From assembly GCF_000004195.4 (NCBI RefSeq), contig NC_030677.2, positions 196,506,372 to 196,570,371 on the forward strand: a stretch of 64,000 bases of DNA, written 5' to 3'. The stretch is from Xenopus tropicalis. Its lineage: Eukaryota; Chordata; Amphibia; Anura; Pipidae. The notes under the pieces were generated by a model. The model saw nothing but the letters and a program-made list of their open reading frames with translations. It made no database searches and was not told the origin of the DNA. Positions 21,836-32,983 of this stretch are shown here, in pieces; the first letter of the stretch is position 1; every line of letters starts with the position of its first letter. Both the position numbers and the translations under genes were made by a program.

Positions 21836-23869
21836 TTGTCTCTGCCAGTGCCTCTGTCTCTTTCTCCGTCGCTGTGCTGCAGTTGTTTGGTTACCATGAC
21901 TCACTGGAAGGTTTAACATTGCTTCCAAAATAATCCCTTCTCCCATGATTTCCCACAAAGCTCCCTTTCCCTTCTCTCCTGTACTAATCCAGTCCCCCCC
22001 TGCATTCCTCTATAGCTCCGATCTAAAAATAAGGGGCCAGAGAGGAAGCAGTTATATAAGCTGTGGAGTCCGGCCGCAGCCCATACCATGCAGAACGGGG
22101 GGCACCCTGCACAGATCTGCCCTGTCTGGGCTGCTGCAAGTCATTTCCCCTTTGTTTGAATAGGGAAAGGAAATCCCTTAGTCTCACTCTGCACACAGAG
22201 GCATTTACTGGGAGGGGGGATAATATTCATTTTTAAAACCTTTTAGGCAGCGCATTCAGCTTATATAGTATGTTCTGATTCTATTACTAAATAGACATTG
22301 GATCCACACCCCCTTAGGCTATATTTGCCTTTTAATTGCCCAGTTTATTGGATAAACTCCTAATTAAAGGGAAAATGTACTCTGCTTCTTTCTTGCAAAA
22401 GGCTATGCATTTATTGTGCACATTGAATGCCCATTCTCTGCGTATTTGCCTTTGTACATACTGTATGAGAGCAGATGCCATACTGCTTTTCTAATAGTTA
22501 TGCATGACCTGCTTGTGGCCACTAGGGGCGCTGTTGCTATTGATGCCTAGAGTGTAGCCATATAGCAAAACTTATTTAGCAATGCAATTATTTTTAGGAG
22601 AACCCATATACACAGTAAGCTACAGAGCTTTATTTAGGGACTCAAATAGAGGTGTCCCAGGGCCCTACATATAGTAGGGTAGGGTGTAGTAGATACAGTA
22701 GGGCAAGATGGAGGCATAGAGTAAGAGGTTGAAACTTTATATCAAAGGCAAGCTATTCCTGTATACTGTACTGTCTATAAATAGCAATATGGCAGCTCCT
22801 AACTGTACCCAATGAGCACAATAAGCTGTATTATTATCTCAGTATATTGCTTGGGAAAATACATGAAATGAAAGTTCCGGATTTATATATGAATTTATAT
22901 GAGATTGTCACTGTAAAGTGCAGGTAAGTGAATGCCATTACAGAGGTTTGGTACAATGTATTTCGCTCAGTCGATCCAGAGTGAAGCAAATGTCACCAAG
23001 TGAAAGGGCAAATGGAGAGAGTTGGAGGAGGGATATGGATCAGAATGTGTCTTTTTCCCTGTGAATATTATGGGCTCAGCGTAGCTGCGTGGAATCCGAA
23101 TGTAAATATCATTATCTCCCCTTACAAATGGGAAACAGACCTGGTCGCTTTGTTATTGCAGCTGAATACTGGGGGCAGGCTCTGTGTATAAATGGAGGCT
23201 TCTGTGGCAGGGGATTCCTGATCAGACTTTCTGGGTTTTGTGGCTGTTGTTCTGTCATATTGTTCTGATTGCATATTGGACTGGACTTGGTACTGTCCGT
23301 ACATGCTATACTTAATTCACACATTCTTTTTGGTCACCTGCTGGTAAAATCTCTCCCCGAGTCCCATTGGGTTCCTGGCCCTTTGGCTTACGTCTGGCCC
23401 AGCTCTTGTTGGCACTGCACAGTGTTCCAGCCCAAAGGCTAGCACAAAGGTTTGGGGGTTATGCGGGTAGGCCGCAGGCGATTGTTGACCGTGGAGCAGA
23501 AGCCAGGTGACCCCACTTTTAAGGATGGTGGTTGTGATTTTGCAGTATGAGTGAAAGCTCTTCTACCTAGTGCTTGGGAAGAGTGTCCAGAATGTTGTTT
23601 GAAAGCCTGAGGTGAATACTTTCCCTTTAATAAACACCTTTTCTGCTTTATAGCCTGCCCCCCCCCTGCCCAGCAAGTGTATCTCCCTTACAGTTACAGT
23701 TACTACCTCACCCCATTAACACCGGCCACTAATTGAATCCACATCCTGCATGGCTAATTAGCAATTCATTTAGAAGTACTCTGCAGACTGAACTGATGTA
23801 TGTGCAGCCATGCAGCCTGTATTGCTAACTAGCCATGGAGGTGGCAACCCTATCCCTACATGATAGTAT
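21836..23869. other. Unannotated intron 1 sequence
   Basis: No exon or repeat family is named here. A near-match to the CTCF core (GGCCACTAGGGGCGCTG) lies at about 22517. The open frames are short and unsupported. Confidence 0.4.
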
Positions 23870-24185
23870 GCAGCAGGCAGGGTCACTAGGGTCGGCAGAT
23901 GAGGCACATGCCTAGGGCGGTTGGGGGGCACTAGGCACGTACCTCTGTTTCCTACCATTAGTCCATGCCCTTGTCCCCCGCTGCCAGCTTGTCTATTATT
24001 TTTCCAACCGCCCGAGTACCTTTTGGCTCACTCCTCTTTAACGTTAAGGCTGCGATCAGGGTACAAAGGACAATCCGGACAGGTAAGCGGGCCTGGATCC
24101 GTATGGCCCATGAAAGCCAGAGCCCACTGGGTTTTTTCCTGGTGTCCCGTGGGCCCAGTTCAGCCCTGGCCAAATTTTGATTTCC
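23870..24185. repeat. Probable interspersed repeat
   Basis: The stretch ends in CCTGGTGTCCCGTGGGCCCA, which resembles TCCTGGTGTCCCGGTAGTCC at 26057. Both have a C-rich interior and look like diverged members of one family. Boundaries are approximate and the family is not named. Confidence 0.4.
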
Positions 24186-25880
24186 ACTCCATCTTCAGAA
24201 TGTATGTACAGTTATATATGTACAGAGATGAACACCAAAGACCGCTAGTAAAACCTTGAATATGTGTCACGCTAAAAACAGAGCTCTATTATATAAATTG
24301 TGCTCCATACAGGCCAAAGCATGCGAGAAATTACACATAAAACAACATCTTCACCAGTTCATGCCTAATGAAAAGCCGTATTTATGTGAGTAACATAAAG
24401 CTGCACGTTGTGCCCTTCGGGAAACCCAAGGTTTTTAGCTTAATGGGAAACCTCCAATCTGTGTTTTATATCATGATAAGGATTGAAAAGGCCTGAAATA
24501 ATGGGTTTCTGTTCCATAGCCAAGCCAAAGGGCTGAAACCCAATAAATATCATTGTGAGTAGAGTTGGTGCCGCCACCGTGCCAGCACAGGATTCTTTTA
24601 TATGCATAGCCCTGTGATACAGCTGCCTGGGGGCCCCCTGCTTAAGGGCATAACTTCAATGGAAGCAGACCCTGTGGCTGCTGAGGGGGAGAAAATATTG
24701 GTAGCCCAGAGGGGCACTGACTGATTATTTTGGTTTATATTTAGGGAAAAAAGCTGGAGTTTAGGGGGGGGGGGGCTATAATTATTTTGAAGTGGAGCAC
24801 TGGCAACTTCTAGTTATGCCACTGCTGGTAATTCTAAAAAGGGGGTCAGTTGATTTATTTCTCATAATAATTTGATGTAGACACCACAGGTAGTGCTTGC
24901 CCCCAATAAATAAATGCAGACAGAGATTTAAAGAGCCAAAGTATATGAAGTACAGGGGTAAAAGGGACCATTTAATATTACCTTAGTACTTTCCATTGTG
25001 TCCTGCCAGTGCTTCCTAACTGACTGAAGGGAAATTAGGGGGCTGGATGGGGCCACCTATGTGCCTAACCCCAGCCGTCCCTCATGAATACAGCGCTGAC
25101 ACCCACATGGCGCACATGTTTATTTGGCACTGAGGCCTGTATATGGCACAACTGTATGTATAGTATATGGTGTAACTAAGTGCAGAGTACTGCAAAGGGT
25201 CTGTATCACCGCAAACTTTTAGTCTGATTTGGGGCATTTTTATATTCTTTTGTTTAGGTTTTTTATTACATAAGGCTGCTGTCAGGATGAGGATGAATTA
25301 TGTCATTTGCCATTAGATCCCTTTAAATACTGTGTAAAGAACCTGTATAATAAGATGGATTAAGAAAGGGCACAATTCCATACCCAAAAGTTGCCTGATG
25401 CCAAAAAAAGGCTTTTTTGTATTTATGATGGATGAACACACTTTTTTGAGCAATGAACTGTTTGAGTGCCACTTATTTGTGTTATATACATATATCATAT
25501 ATATACTGTATATAAATGCCAGCAGACAAAAGCCAACGCACTACTTTCTGTCCCCTCTATGTGTGTGCCCTGGGAGGCTGAGGAAATCTTCCTTTATATC
25601 TAGTGCTTTGTAGGGACGCTCTTTTCACATTGCCCCTGTGTGAGCTACAAGCAGCTGCTTCTTGTCTTTCTAGTCATAGACAGGGTGGGGGTAAAAAACA
25701 AACAAAAGACCCTATAAAAATAATCATGTCTAAATTAGCTTTATGCCAGGGGTTGTCTTTTAAACTTTAAAAAGACAACCAAAATGTGTTGCTGTGCTTA
25801 ACTGTCAGGACAGTCTGGCCTGGGCAATAGGTAGCTTTGGTTTGGTTTGATGTACTCAAAAAATTTGTATGGCCAAATGG
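24186..25880. other. Unannotated intron 1 sequence
   Basis: No gene, array or inverted repeat is recognised. There is an AT dinucleotide-rich patch around 25480-25515 and a G-run at 24762-24774. Confidence 0.4.
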
Positions 25881-26110
25881 GCTTGATGCAGTGTAGGACT
25901 GGAGACCGAAGGGCCCATTGGAAGGCCTGATTTCTAGGGCCCTGATGCCATCAACGACCCCCTCACTACCAATGCACCCCATCCCACCTATGCAACCCCC
26001 TCCTGCCGCACATATACCTACTACACAGACCCGGAGTGCCAGGGCCTCTGGGATTTCTCCTGGTGTCCCGGTAGTCCAGTCCAATGTTGGGCCCAATGAA
26101 TGCCTCATAT
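25881..26110. repeat. Probable interspersed repeat, second member
   Basis: It shares the closing TCCTGGTGTCCCGG motif and a C-rich body with 23870-24185. The open frame on the minus strand (25767-26108) lies across it and is not called as a gene. Confidence 0.4.
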
Positions 26111-26223
26111 GGAAAGCAGGTGCATACCCATAAATTGCGGATTATATCTATGAACTGTTGACCAATAAAATGTTTCTGCCTGCCCAGTCAAAAGCTGTAT
26201 CTGTCTTAATCAAAAATTTTATT

Positions 26224-26425
26224 TTATAGGGGCATATTTATCAAAATGTGAGATTATCGCTCACCACAAAAAATTCACCCACTTTCTATTCATTCCCAGG
26301 CGATTTTTATAGGCATGTTTATCAACGGGGGAAAGTTAGAGTTCGCCGTTTGGTAAACATGCTTCTAAAAATGCCATAGGGATTAACAGAAAGTGTGGTG
26401 AGCTCTAATCTCACATTTTGATAAA
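26224..26425. repeat. Foldback miniature transposon (GGGGCATATTTATCAAAA type)
   Basis: GGGGCATATTTATCAAAATG at the left pairs with CACATTTTGATAAA at the right; inner arms GAGATTATCGCTCACCAC and GTGGTGAGCTCTAATCTCAC also pair. It is of the same general design as 17688-17889 and 19083-19280. Confidence 0.8.
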
Positions 26426-28593
26426 AGTGTTAACAAACTAGTTGCTTTTTCTTGTATTTTATCAAATAATAATGTTACAGATGTAAGAAGGTTGTACATT
26501 TCTCACATTAGCAGCGTGTATTTACAGACCATAACATAAATATAGGTGACCCCTATGAAATTTCACCTTGACTCTCCTGGGGGGTCTCGGCCCACCGGCT
26601 GACAGATAAGCGCTGATGTAAGGCTTTGAGTGCTAGTTAGCAGCAGGCTAATGCTTGACTCATCAATGAACGGTATCAACTGTTCTGAACAGACCTCGGC
26701 CCATCTGTGCATGTTTCCTTCAGTTTTTACTACTGCAGAGAACACCGGCTCTGCCTCCGTTATTGGCCGATTCTGTAAATTCTGGGAAAATAAATGAGAT
26801 GTACGTGAATCTGATGATTTACATAGATAAACAGAATGTGTGTGTTCAGCTGCAGCAGTGAGCTGGGGGCCATTTGTGCCTGTTCTGCATGTAGCTGGGG
26901 GGTCTCGGCACCTCTCCCCTCTGTAGGGTGCCAGCTCTTTGGTTTGCGGAGAGCTGACCCATTCCTGGCGCTGCCGTATTACAGTATGCTTGTGAAGTGG
27001 AATCCACAAGGGATTGTGTGTGTGGTGATTTTCCCATGAGGCTGCATTTTATTTAGGGAGGTAAAGCACAGAGTGGTACTGATATATTTTATGGAAGATA
27101 AGAAGGGTTCTGAAAATAAATAAACTCTCCTTTCCCTCCCTCGTATCCCCGCAATATCTTTGTGTGCCAGCTCCCAGCATGGCACGATGGGTTGGATAGG
27201 GTTGCCAAGCCATGTATTGGACATATTTGTACAGCTTATTATGCCTAAAGTAACAGTAACTATTCCCTGAGAAACCAGGCCCTAAAGGGACGTTTACTGG
27301 CTGGGGGAACTTCTACTATTGAAAAGGTGGCAACCCTACTTGGGCATCCTTTAGTTTGAAGGTTATCAGACACACAAGTTGGTGGTTCCCTGTACTTACC
27401 TCCTGCTTAAGGCAGGCACAAGCTGTCAGGAACAAGGGCTGCTACAAATCACCAAGGGCCACTGGTCCTTCAGGGTTTGGCGAGGCCCAAGGAGGAGGCT
27501 GAGCTTGGACACAGGGATAACTTTATTAAAGCAGTATGCCTGAGTTGGCATACTGAGAGACTGGGTGTATCAAGGGCATGGTGATAATTTTATGTGTCTT
27601 ATTTCATTGGAGCCCCATTGTACATATTGGCAGGGCCCTCCTCCTAAGGACCCAAGATAACCAATGGGTAAATAATTGTTGGCTCCTGTGGGGGAGATGG
27701 CTACTATGGGGGACATGATTCCTGGTAGCGGCCCTGGCTCCATGTATAATATGTGCAGGATGAATAGAAGTTCCAGTTCCATGTATACCATCTTTGCCCC
27801 GCCTGGCTGGCTGCTTTAGGAACTCATTGCCATTACCGTCCCGTGAATTAATATTCTCGTTGTAGTGTTAGAAAGCATACATTTATCAATGTGCTCATGG
27901 AAAATAGGGCAAACTGTTTTTTTTTTTTACTTGTTTTTCTTTTTTATATGAAGATTTATAAATCTTTTTGCCACTTCTCTCGGTGGGTGACAGCGCTTCC
28001 TGTAACTGCTTACACAGCTGCAAACTGTCTGTATACCTCAGTACTAAATGCCAGCCGCAGGAGGGCCCTGCTCCAACTGCCAAACCATCACCACCCTGGC
28101 ACCTAATCACCTTTTTAGGTGTCTGAACCATTTGAAACATACAAATAGTTCTTGCAGTAAGCGCAGCCATTACTCTTGGTGTTGAGCCATAAGAGTAGTA
28201 TAGAGTTAATACAGGCCTTGTGGTCTATAGAGGAATTGTGCTGCCAGCACGACCTGGAACACATACTGTTCCTTTAAAAGCATTTTGCATAAAACTGGTT
28301 CAGATGCAAATAGCATCTTGGCGCTTCCATCAGCAGAGAGGGAACTGGAATAAGCTTATTTCCATGAGCTGACAACCATGACACTGCGTCGCTGTGTAGC
28401 GAAACCACTTTAAAGCCGAAACATTCTATTGTTGCAGTTCACTTGCTGAGTCTTTTTTAGGGTCAGCTCATTCCGAGATCCCTATCCCTCACAAACAAAT
28501 AGCAAATTAGAAAAGCAAGTTGTGTTCATTTATATGTTGATTTTTCTTTGCAAAACTGTGAAATTAAAGTGGAAGTTCATTTTTTAAATTCAC
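26426..28593. other. Unannotated intron 1 sequence
   Basis: No exon can be supported. A 148-codon open frame on the minus strand (26563-27009) has no splice context or motif and is not called. A poly-T run lies at 27919-27928. Confidence 0.4.
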
Positions 28594-29607
28594 ATATACA
28601 GATTCACTGTTATCCAGAATGCTCGGGACCTGGGGTTTTCCGGATAAGGGTTCTTTGTGTAATTCGGATCTCCGCTAAAAAATTCATTTAAACAATAATT
28701 CAATCCAATTGTTTTGGTTCCAATAAGGGGTAATTATATCTTAGTTGGGATCAAGTACAGGTACTGTTTTATTATTACAGAGAAAAGGGAATCATTTAAC
28801 CATTAAATAAACCCAATAGGGCTGTTCTGCCCCCAATAAGGGGTAATTATATCTTAGTTGGGATCAAGTACAGGTACTGTTTTATTATTACAGAGAAAAG
28901 GGAATCATTTAACCATGAAATAAACCCAATAGGGCTGTTCTGCCCCAATAAGGGGTAATTATATCTTAGTTGGAATCAAGTACAGGTACTGTTTTATTAT
29001 TACAGAGAAAAGGGAATCATTTAACCATTAAATAAACCCAATAGGGCTGTTCTGCCCCAATAAGGGGTAATTATATCTTAGTTGGAATCAAGTACAGGTA
29101 CTGTTTTATTATTACAGAGAAAAGGGAATCATTTAACCATTAAATAAACCCAATAGGGCTGTTCTGCCCCCAATAAGGGGTAATTATATCTTAGTTGGAA
29201 TCAAGTACAGGTACTGTTTTATTATTACAGAGAAAAGGGAATCATTTAACCATTGGGTTTATTTCATGGTTAAATGATTCCCTTTTCTCTGTAATAATAA
29301 AACAGTACCTGTACTTGATCCCAACTAAGATATAATTACCCCTTATTGGGGCAGAACAGCCCTATTGGGTTTATTTAATGGTTAAATGATTCCCTTTTCT
29401 CTGTAATAATAAAACAGTACCTGTACTTGATCCCAACTAAGATATAATTACCCCTTATTGGGGGCAGAACAGTCCTATTGGGTTTAATTAATGTTTTATT
29501 GTTTTTTTTTAGTAGACTTAAGGTATGGAGATCCAAATTACGGAAATACCCCTTATCCGGAATACCCTTGGTTCCGAGCATTCTGGATAATGGGTCCTAT
29601 ACCTGTA
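28594..29607. repeat. Inverted-repeat element with a 113-bp array that reverses (copy D)
   Basis: Five units run in reverse (AGAAAAGGGA at 28781, 28894, 29006, 29118, 29231) and then two run forward (TTTTCTCTG at 29283, 29395). The switch lies at about 29259 within AACCATTGGGTTTATTTCATGG. Both outer ends match the same (right) end of the family: ATTCTGGATAATGGGTCC on the right and its complement on the left. The element is therefore a head-to-head duplication rather than a normal copy. Confidence 0.9.
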
Positions 29608-30092
29608 TCATGAACAGAACAGTCAGCAGCAAATCCTGGGAAAGCCCATAAGAAGCCCTCAAAGATGGAATATGTAGGCGGCCAACAACGCTGCCGCCCC
29701 ATCGTCCCAGTCACATATCCGGAGACTGTAAGAACTCTGAAAACTTGTGAGAATGAACGTGGAGAACATGTAACACATTTCCATCTGGCAGCACAACTAG
29801 CAGTTAAAAAGGCAAAAAAAATCTATTAAAAATGGTGCTGCTGAATGCTAAATTATAGAGAGAAATGGCATTAATATGCTCTCTTGACTGATAAATAGGA
29901 ACAATCAATGAGGGGAATGAACATCCTGCCCCAATTGTAGGTGTAATTGTAGCTCGTGTGTGAGCAGGCATTGCTTAAACACAGTCAAACCACATTCCGA
30001 AATATTTAGCAACTCATAACAAAGACTTTCCTATTCAGCCCCTGGCACAGGTGCCCCCCTGGGAGGCAATAATGAGCACTGCCATGCAAGCT
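29608..30092. other. Unannotated intron 1 sequence
   Basis: No feature is recognised here. Confidence 0.35.
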
Positions 30093-30460
30093 TTATTTCA
30101 CCTTATCTTTAGTATGTTATAGAATGTCCCAGTCTTAGCAACTTTTCAGCTGTGCTCCATTTTTTATTGTTTCAGAATTATTTTCCATCCTTTTCTGCCT
30201 CTGTCCAGCTTGCTATATGGTTGCTGGGGGGGTCATTGACCCAAACAACCAAAAAAAAACTATTGCTCTTTGAGGATACAATTGTATTATTATTATTACT
30301 TATCTTTCTGTTCAGGCCCTCTCCTATTCATCTTCCATTCTCTCATTCAAGCCAATGCCTGGTTGCTAGGGTAAATTGGACCCTAGCAACCTGATAGCTG
30401 CTGAGCAAAATGCAAAAAAAGTAATTTAAAAACCAAAACCACCAGAAATAAAAAAGGAAG
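30093..30460 (-). repeat. Miniature inverted-repeat element (AAAGGGGTTGTTCACC family), degraded
   Basis: It carries, in reverse order, the family landmarks ATAGAATGTCC, GGGGTCATTGACCC and CCTGGTTGCTAGGG. Both extreme ends are poorly preserved. Compare 6409-6816. Confidence 0.7.
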
Positions 30461-30500
30461 ACAAACTGCAAATAGTCTGAGAATATCCCTGTTTGCATCC

Positions 30501-31164
30501 TACTAAAAGTATCGGACCCCTTATCCAAAAACCCATTACCCAGAAAGTTCCGAATTACGGAAAGGCTATTTCCCATAGACTCCATTTTAATCAAATAATT
30601 CATATTTTTAAAAATGATTTCTTTTTCTCTGTAATAATAAAACAGTACCTGTACTTGATCCCAACTAAGATATAATTACCCCTTATTGGGGGCAGAACAG
30701 CCCTATTGGGTTTATTTCATGGTTAAATGATTCCCTTTTCTCTGTAATAATAAAACAGTACCTGTACTTGATCCCAACTAAGATATAATTACCCCTTATT
30801 GGGGGCAGAACAGCCCTATTGGGTTTATTTCATGGTTAAATGATTCCCTTTTCTCTGTAATAATAAAACATTACCTGTACTTGATCCCAACTAAGATATA
30901 ATTACCCCTTATTGGGGGCAGAACAGCCCTATTGGGTTTATTTCATGGTTAAATGATTCCCTTTTCTCTGTAATAATAAAACAGTACCTGTACTTGATCC
31001 CAACTAAGATATAATTACCCCTTATTGGGGGCAGAACAGCCCTATTGGGTTTATTTAATGGTTAAATGATTTATAGCAGACTTAAGTCATGGAGATCCAA
31101 ATTACGGAAAAATCCCTTATCCGGAAAACCCCAAGCATTCTGGATAACGGGTCCCATACCTGTA
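30501..31164 (+). repeat. Inverted-repeat element with 113-bp array (copy E)
   Basis: The left end is mutated (TACTAAAAGTATCGGACCCC) and the right end intact (GGGTCCCATACCTGTA). Four units start at 30623, 30736, 30849 and 30962, exactly 113 bp apart; the last unit is cut short at ATGATTTATAGCAGACTTAA. Confidence 0.9.
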
Positions 31165-32195
31165 TATGCAAAATGTATAACAAGATGAGAGCCCTCTTTA
31201 CCACTTGTATCAGTTATTGGTTGCTTTGTATGTAATTCTGTATGCTTGGTGTATAAACCCATTTATTGTACAGCGCTGTGGCATATGTCGGCGCTTTCTA
31301 TTGGCTGTTGCTCTATTTGGATATTGTAATGCACAGTTTTGCATTATATTGGTACTGTCCACTTGAAAGCTGTGGGTGCAGTCAAAGTACCGCCAGCACC
31401 GTGGCTGAACATTAAAGGGTTAATCACCTGATCTTTTTTATTATAGTTAATTTTGGAACGGAATTTGCGCAAGTACACGCATTATATATATGTTTGTTTT
31501 CTGTTTAAATCTTTTGGTTGTATGATATACAGTTTAATTTCCCAAGTCGGTTGCGGGGCATATAAATACACTGAGCCCCTGCCACCGGAGAACAGACCTA
31601 CATGTGACGCCTCAGTGAAGGGAATAAAGATGTTTAATGAGACAAGTGAAGGGCTCTGTCGGATTTAACTCTTTTTAATTGAAATGAACGTGTCAGTAGT
31701 TGGATATTTGTTTTTACTGTACCAAAAGGAATGTGACAGTTCTCCAGTTCCTCGTTAAAATCGGTTTGGTTTTAGAAAGAGTACAAAATGGTTCATCCCG
31801 CTTTCTCATTTGCAAAAATAACACATTTACTTCTAGCTCAATGGTATCAGCTCTACCCACAGCTACTGGCATCAAGCACTCTTTCCTAACCTTGGGCTTG
31901 GGGGACCCGGATAAAGTGTGGGTTTAGTACTGTACTTTATTGTTGGGATAAGTTTTACTATGTTAGAGGGGATCATGGAGACTCTACCTGAACACCATGG
32001 GCTGATTCATAGGTAAATAATCTCCAAGCTGAACCAATCTTTCCACAACTGTCCCAAGTTGCTGACCCAAAACTGACTTACTATACGGGGGGGGGGGTAT
32101 GGCCTGGTGTACTGAGCCCATGGCCAAACATATAGCAGTAAACAGGCATTCCAAAAAGTCCCATGATAGCAGACCATGAAAGTAAAAAGCAAATA
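31165..32195. other. Unannotated intron 1 sequence
   Basis: No exon is recognised. TGTACAGCGCTGTGG at about 31268 resembles a motif of the repeats at 40284 and 63605. A G-run lies at 32087-32096. Confidence 0.4.
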
Positions 32196-32280
32196 TATAG
32201 CAACGTATCTTTATTTAGTTTACATGTCCTTAGATAGCTGTTTTAAAGACATGTAAACTAAATTAGGATACTTTGCTATA
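32196..32280. repeat. 85-bp hairpin
   Basis: ATATATAGCAACGTATC and TTTAGTTTACATGTC on the left pair with GACATGTAAACTAAA and GATACTTTGCTATAT on the right, around a ~20-base loop. It is compatible with a very short foldback transposon. I see no gene. Confidence 0.7.
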
Positions 32281-32352
32281 TAATTGGTTTAATCTGCTTT
32301 CCTTGGCTGTTGGTTTGGGGCTTTGCACACAAACCCAACATTTCTACTGTAG

Positions 32353-32983
32353 AATGTGCCATACACAGTGGCCCAAACCCCACATAGGAATGACCACCAG
32401 GGGGACACACAGGGGCCACTGGACTAGTGTTTAAGTATAGATTAGGAGGGAGCAGACTGGCAACGAGAAGGGAAGGATGCTTGCACGTAGAAAAAAGTTT
32501 ATTAAGCCAACATAAAGTGAACAACAACCTTTGTATAGAACAGGCAGTGTAATAAAAGTAAGCAACTTACTGGCTCAGAAGGAATGGTTCAAGAACAGGC
32601 AAAAATACAAAGTAATCGGCAAGAAATTGGGTCCAGAATCAGGATCAAAGACCAAGGAACAGAGTGAGGGTCAGGGTGCCCAGCAAAGAGGGACAAAAGT
32701 CAGGGTGACCAGCAGGTACAGAGACCTAGGAACTGGCAATGGGAGGAGCCAGGTCAGGGTTTAAATAAGGGCTCTCTGCTGGGAGCTCACTAGGGATTGG
32801 CTACACCTGCCAATTAATGCAGAACAGCTGAGTGTACTTACCAGCACTAGGGAGAGCCCTAGGAACCTTAGAACAGGGTAAGCCTATACCTCCAACCTGC
32901 CTTAATAGGGTAGAGGTAAGGTGACTAGCTGCAATATACTAAGTCCCTGGTTCAAACCCAGCAAAGGAATGGACTGAGAGAAG
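32353..32983 (+). repeat. Dispersed ~650-bp repeat, copy 1
   Basis: It is largely alignable with 42487-43173 in the same orientation. Shared landmarks include AGTGGCCCAAACCCCACATA near the start, GAACAACAACCTTTGTATAG, GGGAGGAGCCAGGTCAGGG and CAGCAAAGGAATGGACTGAG at the end. It could be a solo LTR or part of a larger element, but neither TG/CA ends nor a target duplication is clear. The 77-codon frame at 32531 recurs in copy 2 only because the repeat does. Confidence 0.8.

Noticed and set aside
20982..21899. 305-codon open frame rich in serine, leucine and proline
   Set aside because: It is a translation of the CT tract; the pyrimidine repeat has no stop codon in this frame.
31440..31660. TATA-like motifs near 31480 and 31560 as an alternative dab2 promoter
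   Set aside because: The surroundings are AT-rich with no CpG enrichment, and no donor site with an exon-like block follows.
32353..32983. Solo LTR of a retrotransposon
   Set aside because: Neither TG...CA ends nor a flanking duplication could be seen at either copy, so it is left as an unnamed dispersed repeat.
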